NCBI GenBank assembly: GCA_947625505.1
Contig: CANQON010000003.1
Span: forward strand, 1 to 35,570
Direction: 5' to 3'
Length of the DNA: 35,570 nt
Source: an uncultured Bacilli bacterium
GTDB taxonomy: Bacteria; Bacillota_I; Bacilli_A; RF39; UBA660
A program made the translations under genes and the position numbers. The notes beneath the pieces are model-generated. The model was given only the letters and a program-made list of their open reading frames with translations. It was not told the origin of the DNA and searched no databases. This document shows, piece by piece, positions 1 through 9,058 of the stretch; within the stretch, counting starts at the first letter, position 1, and the number at the start of each line of letters is the position of its first letter.

Positions 1-348
1 AATACTAATAATTTATCGATAGGTCAAAGACTTATTATTAAAGGTAATAAAGATAACACTTATATAGTAAAAAATGGTGATACATTATATTCCATAGCTC
101 ATAAGTATGGAATTAGTGTTAATGAATTAAAAGAAGTAAATAACTTAACAACTAATAACTTATCAATAGGTCAAAAATTAATTATACCTAAAGATAATAT
201 TATAGAATATACTGTTCAAAAAGGTGATAACTTATATATTATCGCTAATAAATATAAGGTTAGTATTAAAGATATCATGAATATAAATAATTTAAAAAGT
301 ACTAACTTAGCTATTAATCAAATATTATTAATACCAGGTAGTAATTAA
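1..348 (+). CDS. LysM-repeat cell-wall protein, C-terminal part
   Basis: The reading frame is open from base 1 and stops at TAA 346-348, so only the last 115 residues are here. It shows the end of one LysM unit and two complete ones, each with a Y-V-K-x-G-D-x-L-Y-x-I-A-x-K-Y start and an N-N-L...L-x-I-x-Q-x-L-x-I-P end (units begin near residues 21 and 69). LysM modules bind N-acetylglucosamine in peptidoglycan, so the protein acts at the cell wall. The catalytic or structural N-terminus lies outside the window. Amidase_3 domains are often joined to LysM repeats in this group of bacteria, and an amidase_3 remnant occurs elsewhere in the window, but nothing here shows that this gene was an amidase. 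Confidence 0.93.
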   Translation, partial: NTNNLSIGQRLIIKGNKDNTYIVKNGDTLYSIAHKYGISVNELKEVNNLTTNNLSIGQKLIIPKDNIIEYTVQKGDNLYIIANKYKVSIKDIMNINNLKSTNLAINQILLIPGSN

Positions 349-363
349 GTGTTAAAAAGCAAC

Positions 364-391
364 TTGTTTTTTCTTCCTTTTATGATATAAT
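364..391 (+). promoter_or_regulatory. Promoter of the pilus operon
   Basis: Extended -10 TGATATAAT at 383-391, with a weak TTGTTT -35 at 364-369 (16-bp spacer from the hexamer to TATAAT at 386-391). It is the only good promoter before the five-gene pilus operon and leaves a leader of about 120 nt. Confidence 0.7.
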
Positions 392-403
392 GTATATGAT
401 AGA

Positions 404-473
404 AGGCAAAGTAATTATATATATTTATTTATAATGAGAATAGAATTGTGCCTAATATTAAGCCAATTTTTTT
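404..473 (+). promoter_or_regulatory. Possible attenuator in the pilus leader
   Basis: A stem ATTG-(bulged T)-GC at 445-451 pairs with GCCAAT at 462-467 and runs straight into seven T residues (467-473), so it looks like a weak intrinsic terminator about 40 nt before the first gene. AGGCA at 404-408 is exactly complementary to TGCCT at 449-453, which would break the terminator stem. The pairing is seen in the sequence; regulation by it is inference. I recognise no known riboswitch class. Confidence 0.35.
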
Positions 474-515
474 GTTTGTTATAAAAAAGATTTATATCGT
501 AGTGGAGATGATAGT

Positions 516-3500
516 GTGAAGAAAAAAATACCATACTTAATATTATCGGTTATAGTATTTATCATTGGATGTATTAGTATTTATCCTAGTCAAACTAGTC
601 GTATTGTAAAATATATAAATGATAATATCAAATCTAATGGTTTTTTTAACTCTATTCTTACAAGAGAAACTAATATTGATAGTGATGATCTAACTAATTT
701 TTTAGATAGTGTTACTATTACAGATTCTGATGGGAACCCCATAGATGATAATATCTTACATGTTGGTAGTAAATATAATATAACTATATCATTTAAGGAA
801 CAAGGCGCAACAGGGGCTCAATTTAAACCATCAGGAGAAGAAAATAGTATGACTTATACGTTTCCTCCTAACTTTAATATACCTCCAATATCTAATCAAA
901 AACTAGAAGTTGAAGTAGCAGGACAACCAGTAGAAATTGGTAGTTATTCAATAGATGAAAATGGTAAATTAGTTATTAATTTTACTGAACAAGGCATGCA
1001 AGCTATAGCAGCATCAACTGATTTAGACCTTGTATTTAGTTTACAAGCTATATTAAAAGCTATTACAGGTGATCCAGATGAATCTACTAATTTTGGATCT
1101 TATGATGATAGTTTTACTTTCCAAGTAGATAATAATCCAGACTTATCACTTGAAAAAATAGGCTCATATAATGGAAGCGAACAACTTTTAAGCTACCAAG
1201 TAACAGCTAAAGTATCTAGTGGTACACTTAATGACGTTGAAATAGAAGACAATATTTTACCTTATAATAATGATGCTATTAAAATAAAAATAGTAACAGA
1301 ATCTATCAAGGTTAAATTAAAACGTGGAGGAACAGAGATAGATTTAACGACTGATGATTATGAGGTAGAATGTCTTGATGACATGCATTTTAAGATTAAG
1401 ATTAAAGGAACAAGTCAATATCAACAGTTATTAGCGGGTGATGAGTTAATCGTTAATTATGATTACAAAACGGAGTTTGTTGAAACTCAAACGGGTACAT
1501 ATTATGCGACAGTAATCAATGCAGCTGAATTTGGTGGAAATGTTATAGGACCAGATGGAAGTAAAACACCTTCATCAACTGGAGGTTCTACAACTCTTCA
1601 TGTTTCGCCTGTTGCTCCTAATAATGTTTCAATTATTAAAAAGCAAGAGTGGAATCCTGACACAAAAACACTTACATATAGAATATATGCTGAAGTAAAG
1701 GCAGGAACTTATTTTAATTTTTGGCTTAATGACTATTTAAATGTATATTATGAACTAGCAAGTCACTCATTAACTAGTCAATTAATTAAGGGTGATGTTA
1801 AAGTATATGCCACTGATATAGAAGATTATGAAATGTTTTCCATAACAAATTCTGATTCTATAATCGCAAAATACGAAAATAAATTAGAACAACTTAAAGT
1901 TATTAAAAATGAAGAGTTAAAAAATGGCGCTTCATATGATCCAGGAGATATGGATTCGGTAATTTTTAATGAAGGACCAACAGCTACATCTTATTTTTTT
2001 GGCTATGATAAAGATAAGGGGACTTCAAGTTATTCTTATGGTAAAAATCGATTCCTTAAATTTGAATATCAAATTGATTTATCTAATGGTGTTACCTTTT
2101 ATGACAGTGACCAAAAATTAACTTTTGAGGAGTTATTGAAAGCTGGAATTACCAATAGTGCAGATCTTAGATATAATAACTATGAAAGCTTTAACGAAGT
2201 TTATTTTGCCAAAGGTAATGATTTGGAAAAAAAGGCCGTAGTAAATAATCGAAAAAATACAATTGATTACACTGTATCTATTGATGTTGATGATACTGAA
2301 AACTATTATTTTATTAAAAGGATTTGTGAAGAATTTTATACTCCTTGGGGTGAGTCTGTTACTTTTGTCGATGATTATGATGATGGCTTTGAATATGTTG
2401 AAGGAACATTAAAGCTTATCTATAAGTTTAAAGATGGTACTTATTTAACATTTAATTATGTTGGCAATGATGAGACAGGTGAACGTTGGCGTCCAGAACA
2501 ATATAATGATCCGGATCTTAAAAAAGGCCGTATTCAAGCTAATTATCGTTCTTTTCTCCTTTCTCATGAAGAAAGTACTCATGATATAGTAGCTTCTGAC
2601 TATCCAGAAAATTATTTATATGGTCGTATGGAGATTGATAGTATTGATTTTGTCTATACTCTTCAAGCAAAAGATAGTTGGTTAAAAGAACATGCTAACG
2701 ATGATAATGATACTATTGTTAAAAATAAAGCTATGATAACAACTTCAGAAGACCCAACAGGTAAAAATTTTCATGCTGAAAACGAAGTACCATTCTTCCC
2801 AGCACGTGTTTTAAAAGATGCTGAACAAGAAGGCAATAGTAATTTAATTCATTTTACTTTAAAGGTTAATCCTAATGCGATTGACTTAGATAAAACTAGC
2901 CCTAATTTAACTATTACAGATACTAGTTCTGGTATTTCTATTCAGTATGATACGATTTCTATTACAGATGAAAATGGTGAAGTAGTTGAGTACCAACTTA
3001 TTAATGATGAAGATGATCATGTATTTAAACTTATTGTACCTGATAATAAAGCACTTACTATTAAGTATGACGCTATTACTTATTTAAAAGGTGAAGCAGT
3101 AAGTGTAAAAAATTCTATTATAATAGCTAATGCTACTCGATCTGAAGATACTTATAGTAAGGTATTAGAAGTTAGTTCAACATCTGGTGGTGGAGGCGGT
3201 AGTGCCTTTGAACTTACAATTAAAAAAGTAGATAGTAAAGATAAAAATAAAGTATTAAAGAATGCTAAATTTAAATTTTATCTTGTTGTACCTGAAGGTT
3301 CAGCTCTTGAAGCTACTGATAAAATAGGAGACTATAACGTTTATAGTGAAGATAACTGGAATATTGAAACAAATAGTGATGGTAAATTTAAAATAGAAAA
3401 AGCTATGAATTGGCGTTTAGAAGGAGGTAACTATTATATCCTTGTTGAACAACAAGCTCCTAAAGGTTATGTCTTAGATAAAACTCCTATATTATTCTAT

Positions 3501-3713
3501 TTTGGTCCTAATGAAACGGTTGATCATGATAATTATCCTGATGCTCGTGTAGTAGCGCCTAATGGTACGATAACGATAACCAATGTTGCTATACCTGAAG
3601 AATTACCAGAAACTGGTGGTAATGGTGTATTACCATACTATGCTATTGGATTAATAATCTTAGTAACAAGTTTATCTTTATACAATCGTAAAAGAAGATT
3701 GATTGGGAGGTAA
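516..3713 (+). CDS. LPETG-anchored pilus tip/adhesin protein with SpaA-type domain
   Basis: A 1065-residue surface protein. The start is GTG 516, behind GGAG at 503-506. An N-terminal hydrophobic segment (residues 5-23) is the signal peptide. The C-terminus has LPETG at 1030-1034, a membrane segment and a basic tail (NRKRR), the cell-wall sorting signal. Around residues 905-1025 is a SpaA/Cna-B type domain (start F-E-L-T-I-K-K-V-D, end E-Q-Q-A-P-K-G-Y-V-L), preceded by a Gly-rich linker. The long middle has several all-beta repeats with conserved asparagines and lysines, as in adhesins with D2-type isopeptide modules. As the largest and first gene of a pilus operon it is likely the tip adhesin. 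Its ligand cannot be told from sequence. Spacing to the next gene is 2 nt. Confidence 0.85.
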   Translation: MKKKIPYLILSVIVFIIGCISIYPSQTSRIVKYINDNIKSNGFFNSILTRETNIDSDDLTNFLDSVTITDSDGNPIDDNILHVGSKYNITISFKEQGATGAQFKPSGEENSMTYTFPPNFNIPPISNQKLEVEVAGQPVEIGSYSIDENGKLVINFTEQGMQAIAASTDLDLVFSLQAILKAITGDPDESTNFGSYDDSFTFQVDNNPDLSLEKIGSYNGSEQLLSYQVTAKVSSGTLNDVEIEDNILPYNNDAIKIKIVTESIKVKLKRGGTEIDLTTDDYEVECLDDMHFKIKIKGTSQYQQLLAGDELIVNYDYKTEFVETQTGTYYATVINAAEFGGNVIGPDGSKTPSSTGGSTTLHVSPVAPNNVSIIKKQEWNPDTKTLTYRIYAEVKAGTYFNFWLNDYLNVYYELASHSLTSQLIKGDVKVYATDIEDYEMFSITNSDSIIAKYENKLEQLKVIKNEELKNGASYDPGDMDSVIFNEGPTATSYFFGYDKDKGTSSYSYGKNRFLKFEYQIDLSNGVTFYDSDQKLTFEELLKAGITNSADLRYNNYESFNEVYFAKGNDLEKKAVVNNRKNTIDYTVSIDVDDTENYYFIKRICEEFYTPWGESVTFVDDYDDGFEYVEGTLKLIYKFKDGTYLTFNYVGNDETGERWRPEQYNDPDLKKGRIQANYRSFLLSHEESTHDIVASDYPENYLYGRMEIDSIDFVYTLQAKDSWLKEHANDDNDTIVKNKAMITTSEDPTGKNFHAENEVPFFPARVLKDAEQEGNSNLIHFTLKVNPNAIDLDKTSPNLTITDTSSGISIQYDTISITDENGEVVEYQLINDEDDHVFKLIVPDNKALTIKYDAITYLKGEAVSVKNSIIIANATRSEDTYSKVLEVSSTSGGGGGSAFELTIKKVDSKDKNKVLKNAKFKFYLVVPEGSALEATDKIGDYNVYSEDNWNIETNSDGKFKIEKAMNWRLEGGNYYILVEQQAPKGYVLDKTPILFYFGPNETVDHDNYPDARVVAPNGTITITNVAIPEELPETGGNGVLPYYAIGLIILVTSLSLYNRKRRLIGR

Positions 3714-3715
3714 GA

Positions 3716-5257
3716 ATGAAAAAAATATTTAACAAAGTAAAAATATTTATCTTAGCTATCATTTCATTTTGTACTTTAATATCAATGGTTAATGCCACAA
3801 ATGAATATAAAATTGAAATAGCAGGATCTAGTAGTACTCATAAGTATGGTGCTTGGCAAATATTTAAAGGTAGTGTTGGACCTGATGGATCTCTTAGTAA
3901 TATTGAATGGGGTTCAGGAATAGATAATACATCAGATTTAATAAATGATTTAAAACAAGATAGTATTTTAAACACATATTTTACTGATGTAACTGATGCT
4001 TATGATGTTGCTAGAGCATTAAGTGAAATAGGATCAGGTGATGATTCAAAGGAAGCTAAACAATTTGCTGAAATAGTAAGTAAATATTTAAAATCTAATA
4101 CTAGTAATGAATCAACTTTTAGCAATAATAAACATACTATTAGTAATTTAGATGCAGGTTATTACTTTATTAAAGACGTTAGTCAAGTAGGAATTGGGGA
4201 AGCTTCAACTAGATATATTTTAAAAGTTACAAATGATACATCTATTAATGTTAAAGCTGATGCTCCTACTGTTAGTAAACAAGTAAGTAATAAAGGCGCT
4301 AATAATTATCATGATGCGATAAGTGCTGAAATAGGTTCTATAGTAACATTTAAAATTACAGGAACATTACCTAGTACATATGCTGATTATAAAACATATT
4401 ATTATCATTTTATTGATACATTACCTAAAGGATTAAAATATCAAGAAAATACTCTTAAAGTAACAATTGGTGAACAAGATGCTACTAGTTATTTTACCAT
4501 TAATAATGGAAATACCCTTGATATAACTATTAATGACTTAGTATCACTAAATGCATCTTTAAGCATTAATGATAAAACTGAGATAGTTGTAACTTATGAT
4601 GCTAGAGTAGAAAAAGATGCTGTTATAGGTAGTCAAGGTAATACTAATATTGTTCAATTAGAATACTCTAGTAATCCTAATAATGCTGGATCTAGTGAAC
4701 ATCAAAAAACTGTTCAAGATGCAGCTACTGTATATGCATATCAATTAGAAATTATTAAAGTAAATAGTAAAAATAATAATCCATTATCGGGGGTTAAATT
4801 TAAACTATATAAATATATAGGTGAAGAAAAGAAATATGCACAAATAAATAATGGTATTATTAGTTGGGGAGATATCGATACAGCAACAGAGCTAATAACC
4901 GAAGATGGCAAGATAACTATTAATGGTTTAATGGCTGATACTTATTATTTAACAGAAACATATTCTTTACCTGGTTATGATTCAATTACTGATGTCAAAG
5001 TTGTTATTGAGGAAAAATTAAGTGAAGATAATGCCCTTGTTCAAGAATTAAAACAACTTACCATATCTGTTGATAATGGGGAAAAAACAAATGGTGATAC
5101 GACATCAGGCAAAGTATCTTTAACTATTCAGAATGTACCTGGTATATTACTTCCATCAACAGGAGGTATTGGCGTTATTATAATTTATGCCATAGGTATT
5201 TGTTTATTAATTTTATCTATTGCTTTATTATTACGAAAAAAATATGAAAAAAAATAA
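3716..5257 (+). CDS. LPSTG-anchored major (backbone) pilin
   Basis: A 513-residue pilin with a signal peptide (residues 1-27, ending ...MVNA) and LPSTG at 479-483 followed by a membrane helix and RKKYEKK. The domain order fits a Gram-positive shaft pilin: an N-terminal domain (30-178); the segment KADAPTVSKQV at 180-190, the place where the pilin-motif lysine usually lies in this family; a D2-type isopeptide domain (about 190-335, with a PKGL...TL pattern); and a SpaA domain (about 342-475, start L-E-I-I-K-V-N-S). The next gene is a class C sortase, which polymerises such pilins by joining the sorting-signal threonine of one subunit to a lysine of the next. The ribosome site GGGAGG (3705-3710) overlaps the end of the upstream gene, so the two are cotranslated. 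Confidence 0.88.
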   Translation: MKKIFNKVKIFILAIISFCTLISMVNATNEYKIEIAGSSSTHKYGAWQIFKGSVGPDGSLSNIEWGSGIDNTSDLINDLKQDSILNTYFTDVTDAYDVARALSEIGSGDDSKEAKQFAEIVSKYLKSNTSNESTFSNNKHTISNLDAGYYFIKDVSQVGIGEASTRYILKVTNDTSINVKADAPTVSKQVSNKGANNYHDAISAEIGSIVTFKITGTLPSTYADYKTYYYHFIDTLPKGLKYQENTLKVTIGEQDATSYFTINNGNTLDITINDLVSLNASLSINDKTEIVVTYDARVEKDAVIGSQGNTNIVQLEYSSNPNNAGSSEHQKTVQDAATVYAYQLEIIKVNSKNNNPLSGVKFKLYKYIGEEKKYAQINNGIISWGDIDTATELITEDGKITINGLMADTYYLTETYSLPGYDSITDVKVVIEEKLSEDNALVQELKQLTISVDNGEKTNGDTTSGKVSLTIQNVPGILLPSTGGIGVIIIYAIGICLLILSIALLLRKKYEKK

Positions 5258-6098
5258 ATTATCTGATAAATTATTAAATATTGTCATTGCTTTATTATTT
5301 ATAGTGGGTATAGGATTAATTCTATATCCATCACTTAGTAATTATATATCATCTTTAAATCAATCAAAAGCTATGGCTAATTATATTAATTCAATAAATG
5401 ATAATGGCTATAATGAAGAAATAATTACAAAAGCTAAAAAATATAATGAAGAAATATATAATGATAATATTAAATTTGCTAGTAGAGATGTTAATGAAGA
5501 GTATTATAATTTATTAAAATTTGATAATACGGATATAATGAGTATTATTAGTATACCTAAAATAGATTTAATATTACCTATTTATCATGGAACTAGTGAA
5601 GGAGTTTTACAAAATGGCATAGGTCATTTAGGAGGATCATCTTTACCAATAGGGGGTATTAATACCCATACGGTATTAATGGGTCACAGAGGCTTACCTA
5701 GTTCTAAATTGTTTACTTATTTAGATAAGGTAGAGATAGGCGATATAGTATATTTACAAACAGGTAATATTCATTTAGCCTATGAAGTAGATGATATAAA
5801 AATAGTTGAACCAAATGAATTATTTGATTTGAAAATATATGATAATAAAGACTATTTAACATTAATTACTTGTACGCCCTATGGTATTAATACGCATCGT
5901 TTAGTAATAGGCGCTACAAGAAAAGAATTAAGTTCGGAACAGTCAAAAGAATTTGAAAATATTAACTTAAAGAATAATTCTAAAAATATCAAAAAAAATT
6001 TAATAATATTAGTTAGTAGTGTAGTAATACTTTTATTAATATTACTACTAGTAATCATTTTTTATCATAAAAAGATTAAACATCCTAAGAAAAGTTAG
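5244..6098 (+). CDS. Class C (pilin-polymerising) sortase
   Basis: 284 residues from ATG 5244, which overlaps the pilin end by 14 nt. An upstream in-frame ATG at 5220 lies inside the pilin and is less likely. Membrane helices lie at about 9-33 and at the C-terminus (about 255-278), the two-helix topology of class C sortases. Catalytic residues are visible: H148 in LMGHRGL, C210 in TLITCTPYG and R219 in THRLVIG. It should cleave LPxTG between Thr and Gly and link pilin subunits outside the membrane. I do not see the D-P-[F/W/Y] lid motif that usually precedes the catalytic domain, so lid control may be absent or different. It sits between the backbone pilin and a minor pilin, as expected. Confidence 0.92.
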   Translation: MKKNKLSDKLLNIVIALLFIVGIGLILYPSLSNYISSLNQSKAMANYINSINDNGYNEEIITKAKKYNEEIYNDNIKFASRDVNEEYYNLLKFDNTDIMSIISIPKIDLILPIYHGTSEGVLQNGIGHLGGSSLPIGGINTHTVLMGHRGLPSSKLFTYLDKVEIGDIVYLQTGNIHLAYEVDDIKIVEPNELFDLKIYDNKDYLTLITCTPYGINTHRLVIGATRKELSSEQSKEFENINLKNNSKNIKKNLIILVSSVVILLLILLLVIIFYHKKIKHPKKS

Positions 6099-6115
6099 TA
6101 AAAGAAGGAGATGAC

Positions 6116-7081
6116 ATGATGAAGAAAATATTAAATATATTTATTCTCTTTGTAGCTATATTTTTCACTACATATAATGTTTTTGCACTTGAATATGTAA
6201 CAAATAAGACACCTAAGATAGATTTAAACAATAAAACATCACTTAAAATAGAATTTAAAACAACAGAAAATCTTCCTTTAAGTGAAACAAGTTTTAGTAT
6301 TTATAAGGTAGCTGATATTGATGATAATAGTCATATGATACCTATTGCTATATATAAAACTTTAGTTACTGATTTTAATTCTTATAGTGAAATAGAATGG
6401 CAAAGTTTATCTGAATCTTTTATTAATTATATAGATAATAATAAAATAGAACCTACAAAATCAGGAATAACTGATAGACAAGGTATAGTAGATTTTGGTG
6501 AATGTGAGAAAGGTTTATACTTAGTACGTGGTGTAGCTCATGTTGAAGAAACAAAGTTATACACACCAATTAACTATTTTCTTACCTTACCTAGTTTAGT
6601 TAATAATGTGTGGGTTTATGATGTTAATAGTAATCCTAAATATAATTTAGATGATTATGATAATTTAATTAATATAGAGATAATAAAAGTATGGAATGAT
6701 AAAGATTATGAAAATAAGCGCCCTGAAGAAATAACTATCTCTTTATTAAGAGCTAATAAAGATAGTGATGATTATAAACAATATAAAGAAGTAAATTTAA
6801 ATGCTTCAAATAATTGGACTTTTACTTGGAATAACTTAGATAATGCTTATGATTATTCAGTAGAAGAAATAAATGTAAATGATAATTATAAGGTAGATAT
6901 CAAAAGAGAAGGTAATACTTTTATTATTACTAATACATATATAGATAATTCACCTCATCTACCTCAAACAGGACAATTATGGTGGCCTGTACCTATACTT
7001 TTAGGTAGTGGACTTATCTTAATTGCTTTAAGTATCCTAGTAAAGCATTCTAAGAAAGATAAGCAAAATAATGAAAAGTAA
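6116..7081 (+). CDS. LPQTG-anchored minor/basal pilin with Cna-B domain
   Basis: 321 residues with a signal peptide (about 1-26, ending ...VFA) and LPQTG at 282-286, then a membrane helix and a charged tail. A Cna-B type domain covers about residues 187-277 (start I-E-I-I-K-V-W-N-D, end F-I-I-T-N-T-Y). The first half (30-180) resembles the N-terminal domain of basal pilins. The ribosome site AAGGAG (6105-6110) is 5 nt from ATG 6116 and 8 nt from ATG 6119; the second start is equally possible and removes one Met. Being between the polymerising sortase and a second sortase suggests a basal subunit that anchors the fibre to the wall. That role is inferred from order only. Confidence 0.82.
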   Translation: MMKKILNIFILFVAIFFTTYNVFALEYVTNKTPKIDLNNKTSLKIEFKTTENLPLSETSFSIYKVADIDDNSHMIPIAIYKTLVTDFNSYSEIEWQSLSESFINYIDNNKIEPTKSGITDRQGIVDFGECEKGLYLVRGVAHVEETKLYTPINYFLTLPSLVNNVWVYDVNSNPKYNLDDYDNLINIEIIKVWNDKDYENKRPEEITISLLRANKDSDDYKQYKEVNLNASNNWTFTWNNLDNAYDYSVEEINVNDNYKVDIKREGNTFIITNTYIDNSPHLPQTGQLWWPVPILLGSGLILIALSILVKHSKKDKQNNEK

Positions 7082-7670
7082 AAAATTATCCATAATTTTG
7101 AAAGTTATTGGTGTTATTTTGGTGATTGGCGCTACAGGATTAACAATTTATAATGTTACGACTGATTATCTAAGTGGAAAAAAAGCCGAAAAAATATTAG
7201 AAAAAATAAACATAGAATTAGATAATAAAAGTAATGAGCCAATAACTGATGATTATGATGTAAATGATGATATGCCAACTATAGATATTAATGGTAAAGA
7301 ATATATTGGTATTATAAATATTCCTAGTATTAATATTAATTTACCTGTTATGAAAGAATATAGTGCTGCTAATATAAAGATTGCTCCTGCACTATATAAG
7401 GGAACAATATATAAAAATAATGCTATTATAGCAGCTCATAATTATTCATCACAATTTAAACGTATCCAAAATTTAAAAATAGATGATATAGTAACATTTA
7501 AAGATGTTAATGGCCACATCTTTACTTACAAAGTAATTAAGAAAGAACGTTTATTTAAAAACGATATTGATCTAATGACAAGTGGAGAATGGGATTTAAC
7601 CTTATTTACTTGTACAACAACAAGTGGTAATTATAGAGCAACAATACGTTTAAAACTAATAAATGAATAA
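7071..7670 (+). CDS. Second sortase of the pilus operon (wall-anchoring type)
   Basis: 199 residues with one N-terminal membrane helix (about 7-28) and a sortase domain (about 75-198). Catalytic residues are H123 in IAAHNYSS, C181 in LTLFTCTTT and R189 in GNYRATIRL. There is no C-terminal membrane helix, which separates it from the class C enzyme upstream and places it with single-pass class A/B/D-like enzymes. It may anchor the finished pilus or the LPQTG basal subunit to peptidoglycan. The start codon overlaps the upstream gene by 11 nt and lacks a strong ribosome site, so translation is probably coupled. It is the last gene before a strong terminator. Confidence 0.87.
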   Translation: MKSKKLSIILKVIGVILVIGATGLTIYNVTTDYLSGKKAEKILEKINIELDNKSNEPITDDYDVNDDMPTIDINGKEYIGIINIPSININLPVMKEYSAANIKIAPALYKGTIYKNNAIIAAHNYSSQFKRIQNLKIDDIVTFKDVNGHIFTYKVIKKERLFKNDIDLMTSGEWDLTLFTCTTTSGNYRATIRLKLINE

Positions 7671-7674
7671 AAAG

Positions 7675-7700
7675 AAAGCTTACAATGCGTAAGCTTTTTT
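7675..7700 (+). terminator. Intrinsic terminator of the pilus operon
   Basis: Perfect 9-bp stem AAAGCTTAC (7675-7683) with GTAAGCTTT (7689-7697), 5-nt loop, followed by a T run. A second, 7-bp hairpin lies just after it (7712-7718 with 7724-7730). Confidence 0.9.
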
Positions 7701-7767
7701 AATATATATATAAGGGCAAATTATGCCCTTGCTTGTATTAATAATATATGTTATAAAGAAAATGTAA

Positions 7768-7851
7768 CTATTTATTGAAAAATGGAATGGTGAATTACCA
7801 AAAGTTACTAGTGGAAATAACATGATTGATATTAGTGGTTTATTAAAATAA
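7768..7851 (+). pseudogene. Decayed C-terminal tail of an unknown protein (copy 1)
   Basis: A 27-codon open stretch ending at TAA 7849-7851 that reads L-F-I-E-K-W-N-G-E-L-P-K and then ...ISGLLK. It has no start codon or ribosome site and is cut off by stops upstream. Copy 2 at 8915-9058 encodes the same tail with a stop in place of the Trp. I do not recognise the parent protein. It is followed at once by a terminator, as the true end of a gene would be. Confidence 0.6.
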
Positions 7852-7949
7852 ATATAGTTTATATTACTAAGAGTTCCTCAACGAGCACTAGCTTGAAGAG
7901 GGCTCTTTTTTTTACAGGCTAAAGCAAAAGTGTGATTGAGTAATAAATT
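7771..7949. repeat. Direct repeat 1 flanking the Fic gene
   Basis: About 180 bp that recurs in the same direction at 8978-9185 with only scattered changes. It contains the decayed tail, the terminator at 7870-7913 and the run AAAGTGTGATTGAGTAATAA. Between 7671 and 8032 there is no intact gene: this stretch holds two hairpins, this repeat and the Fic promoter. Confidence 0.85.
7870..7913 (+). terminator. Terminator inside direct repeat 1
   Basis: AGAGTTCCTC pairs with GAGGGCTCT (one bulged T) and is followed by eight or nine T residues ending at 7913. Confidence 0.8.
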
Positions 7950-8001
7950 ACTAGCAATTATCTTTTGAATAAATAATAGTAACAATATATTATAGTGAAT
8001 A

Positions 8002-8024
8002 TGATATAATTAAGTAATAGGAGG
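8002..8024 (+). promoter_or_regulatory. Promoter and ribosome site of the Fic gene
   Basis: Extended -10 TGATATAAT at 8002-8010 and AGGAGG at 8019-8024, 8 nt before ATG 8033. The start of the mRNA would be only a few bases before the ribosome site, so the leader is very short. No clear -35 is seen. Confidence 0.65.
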
Positions 8025-8032
8025 TCTAAATT

Positions 8033-8881
8033 ATGACTGAAAAAGAACTAGATTCAAGTGTTAATGAATATGAAGAAGAATATAAAGCTAGTAATTATAT
8101 AAAACAATTACAATGGGATATGGCTATTGGTCTTCAAGAAGTAGATAATTTAAAGCCTTCTAAATATTTAGAAAAACTATTGGAAGAAAATGTTGAAGGT
8201 AATTTAACTATAAAAGAAGTAGAAAAAGAATTAAAAGAATATTACATAGAAAAAGAAAATAATAATGAAATAAATCATAATGAATTAGAATGTGATTTTG
8301 TATCTGCTAGAATAGTTGAATTATTAAATGAAGATAAATTTGAATTATCAGTTGATTACTTAAAATATGTTCATAAGTTTTTATTTCAAGATGTTTATGA
8401 ATTTGCAGGTGAATTTAGAAAAATAGACTTTTCTAAACATGAGAAAATATTAAATAATGATTCAGTAGCATATGGAGATTGTAATACTTTAACAGAATCA
8501 TTAGAATATGATATATCGTTAGAAAAAGAAAAGAACTATAAAGAAATGAATATAGTAGAAGTTATCAATAGTATTACTAAATTTACTTCTAATATATGGC
8601 AAGTACATCCTTTTAGAGAGGGTAATACTAGAACAACAGCAGTATTTATAGAAAAATATTTAATTAGTTTAGGTTATAATGTTGATAATAACTTATTTAA
8701 GGATAAATCAGTATATTTTAGAAATGCCTTAGTAAGAAGTAATTATTTTAATAATGATTTAAATATAAAAGAAGATAATAGTTATTTAATTAAATTTTAT
8801 GAAAATCTATTATTAGGTAAAAATAATAACTTACACTCAAAAGATTTAATTGTACAAGAATTATTTAATCAAGAAAATTAG
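8033..8881 (+). CDS. Fic-domain protein with fused antitoxin-like N-terminus
   Basis: 282 residues. The Fic motif HPFREGNTR is at 192-200, with the catalytic His192; the usual Gly/Lys at the eighth position is Thr, a variant found in many bacterial Fic proteins. The preceding conserved Fic region (YLKYVHKFLFQDVYEFAGEF, about residues 108-130) is intact. Fic enzymes usually move AMP from ATP onto a Ser, Thr or Tyr of a target protein. Residues about 25-72 (W-D-M-A-I-G-L-Q...LKPSKYL...NVEGNLT) resemble the VbhA-type antitoxin fold, so the protein may carry its own inhibitor; the classical [S/T]xxxE[G/N] is not exact here. It stands alone between two direct repeats. Target unknown. Confidence 0.85.
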   Translation: MTEKELDSSVNEYEEEYKASNYIKQLQWDMAIGLQEVDNLKPSKYLEKLLEENVEGNLTIKEVEKELKEYYIEKENNNEINHNELECDFVSARIVELLNEDKFELSVDYLKYVHKFLFQDVYEFAGEFRKIDFSKHEKILNNDSVAYGDCNTLTESLEYDISLEKEKNYKEMNIVEVINSITKFTSNIWQVHPFREGNTRTTAVFIEKYLISLGYNVDNNLFKDKSVYFRNALVRSNYFNNDLNIKEDNSYLIKFYENLLLGKNNNLHSKDLIVQELFNQEN

Positions 8882-8914
8882 CTATTTTAGAATGTTGTCA
8901 TAGAGCCTTGATAA

Positions 8915-9058
8915 AGAGAATTTGATGTTAATAAGATCAAAGAAAATAATTTAACAAATAATATTATAAAGCAACAATTTATTGAAAAATAGAATGTTGA
9001 TTTACCAAAAGTTACTAGTGGAAATAATATGATTGACATTAGTGGTTTATTAAAATAA
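8915..9058 (+). pseudogene. Decayed C-terminal tail of an unknown protein (copy 2)
   Basis: An open stretch encoding KREFDVNKIKENN...QFIEK, then TAG at 8990-8992 where copy 1 has TGG (Trp), then the same tail to TAA 9056-9058. The preserved frame on both sides of the stop shows a former coding end that has been lost. No start or ribosome site is present. It extends about 20 codons further upstream than copy 1. Confidence 0.65.
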
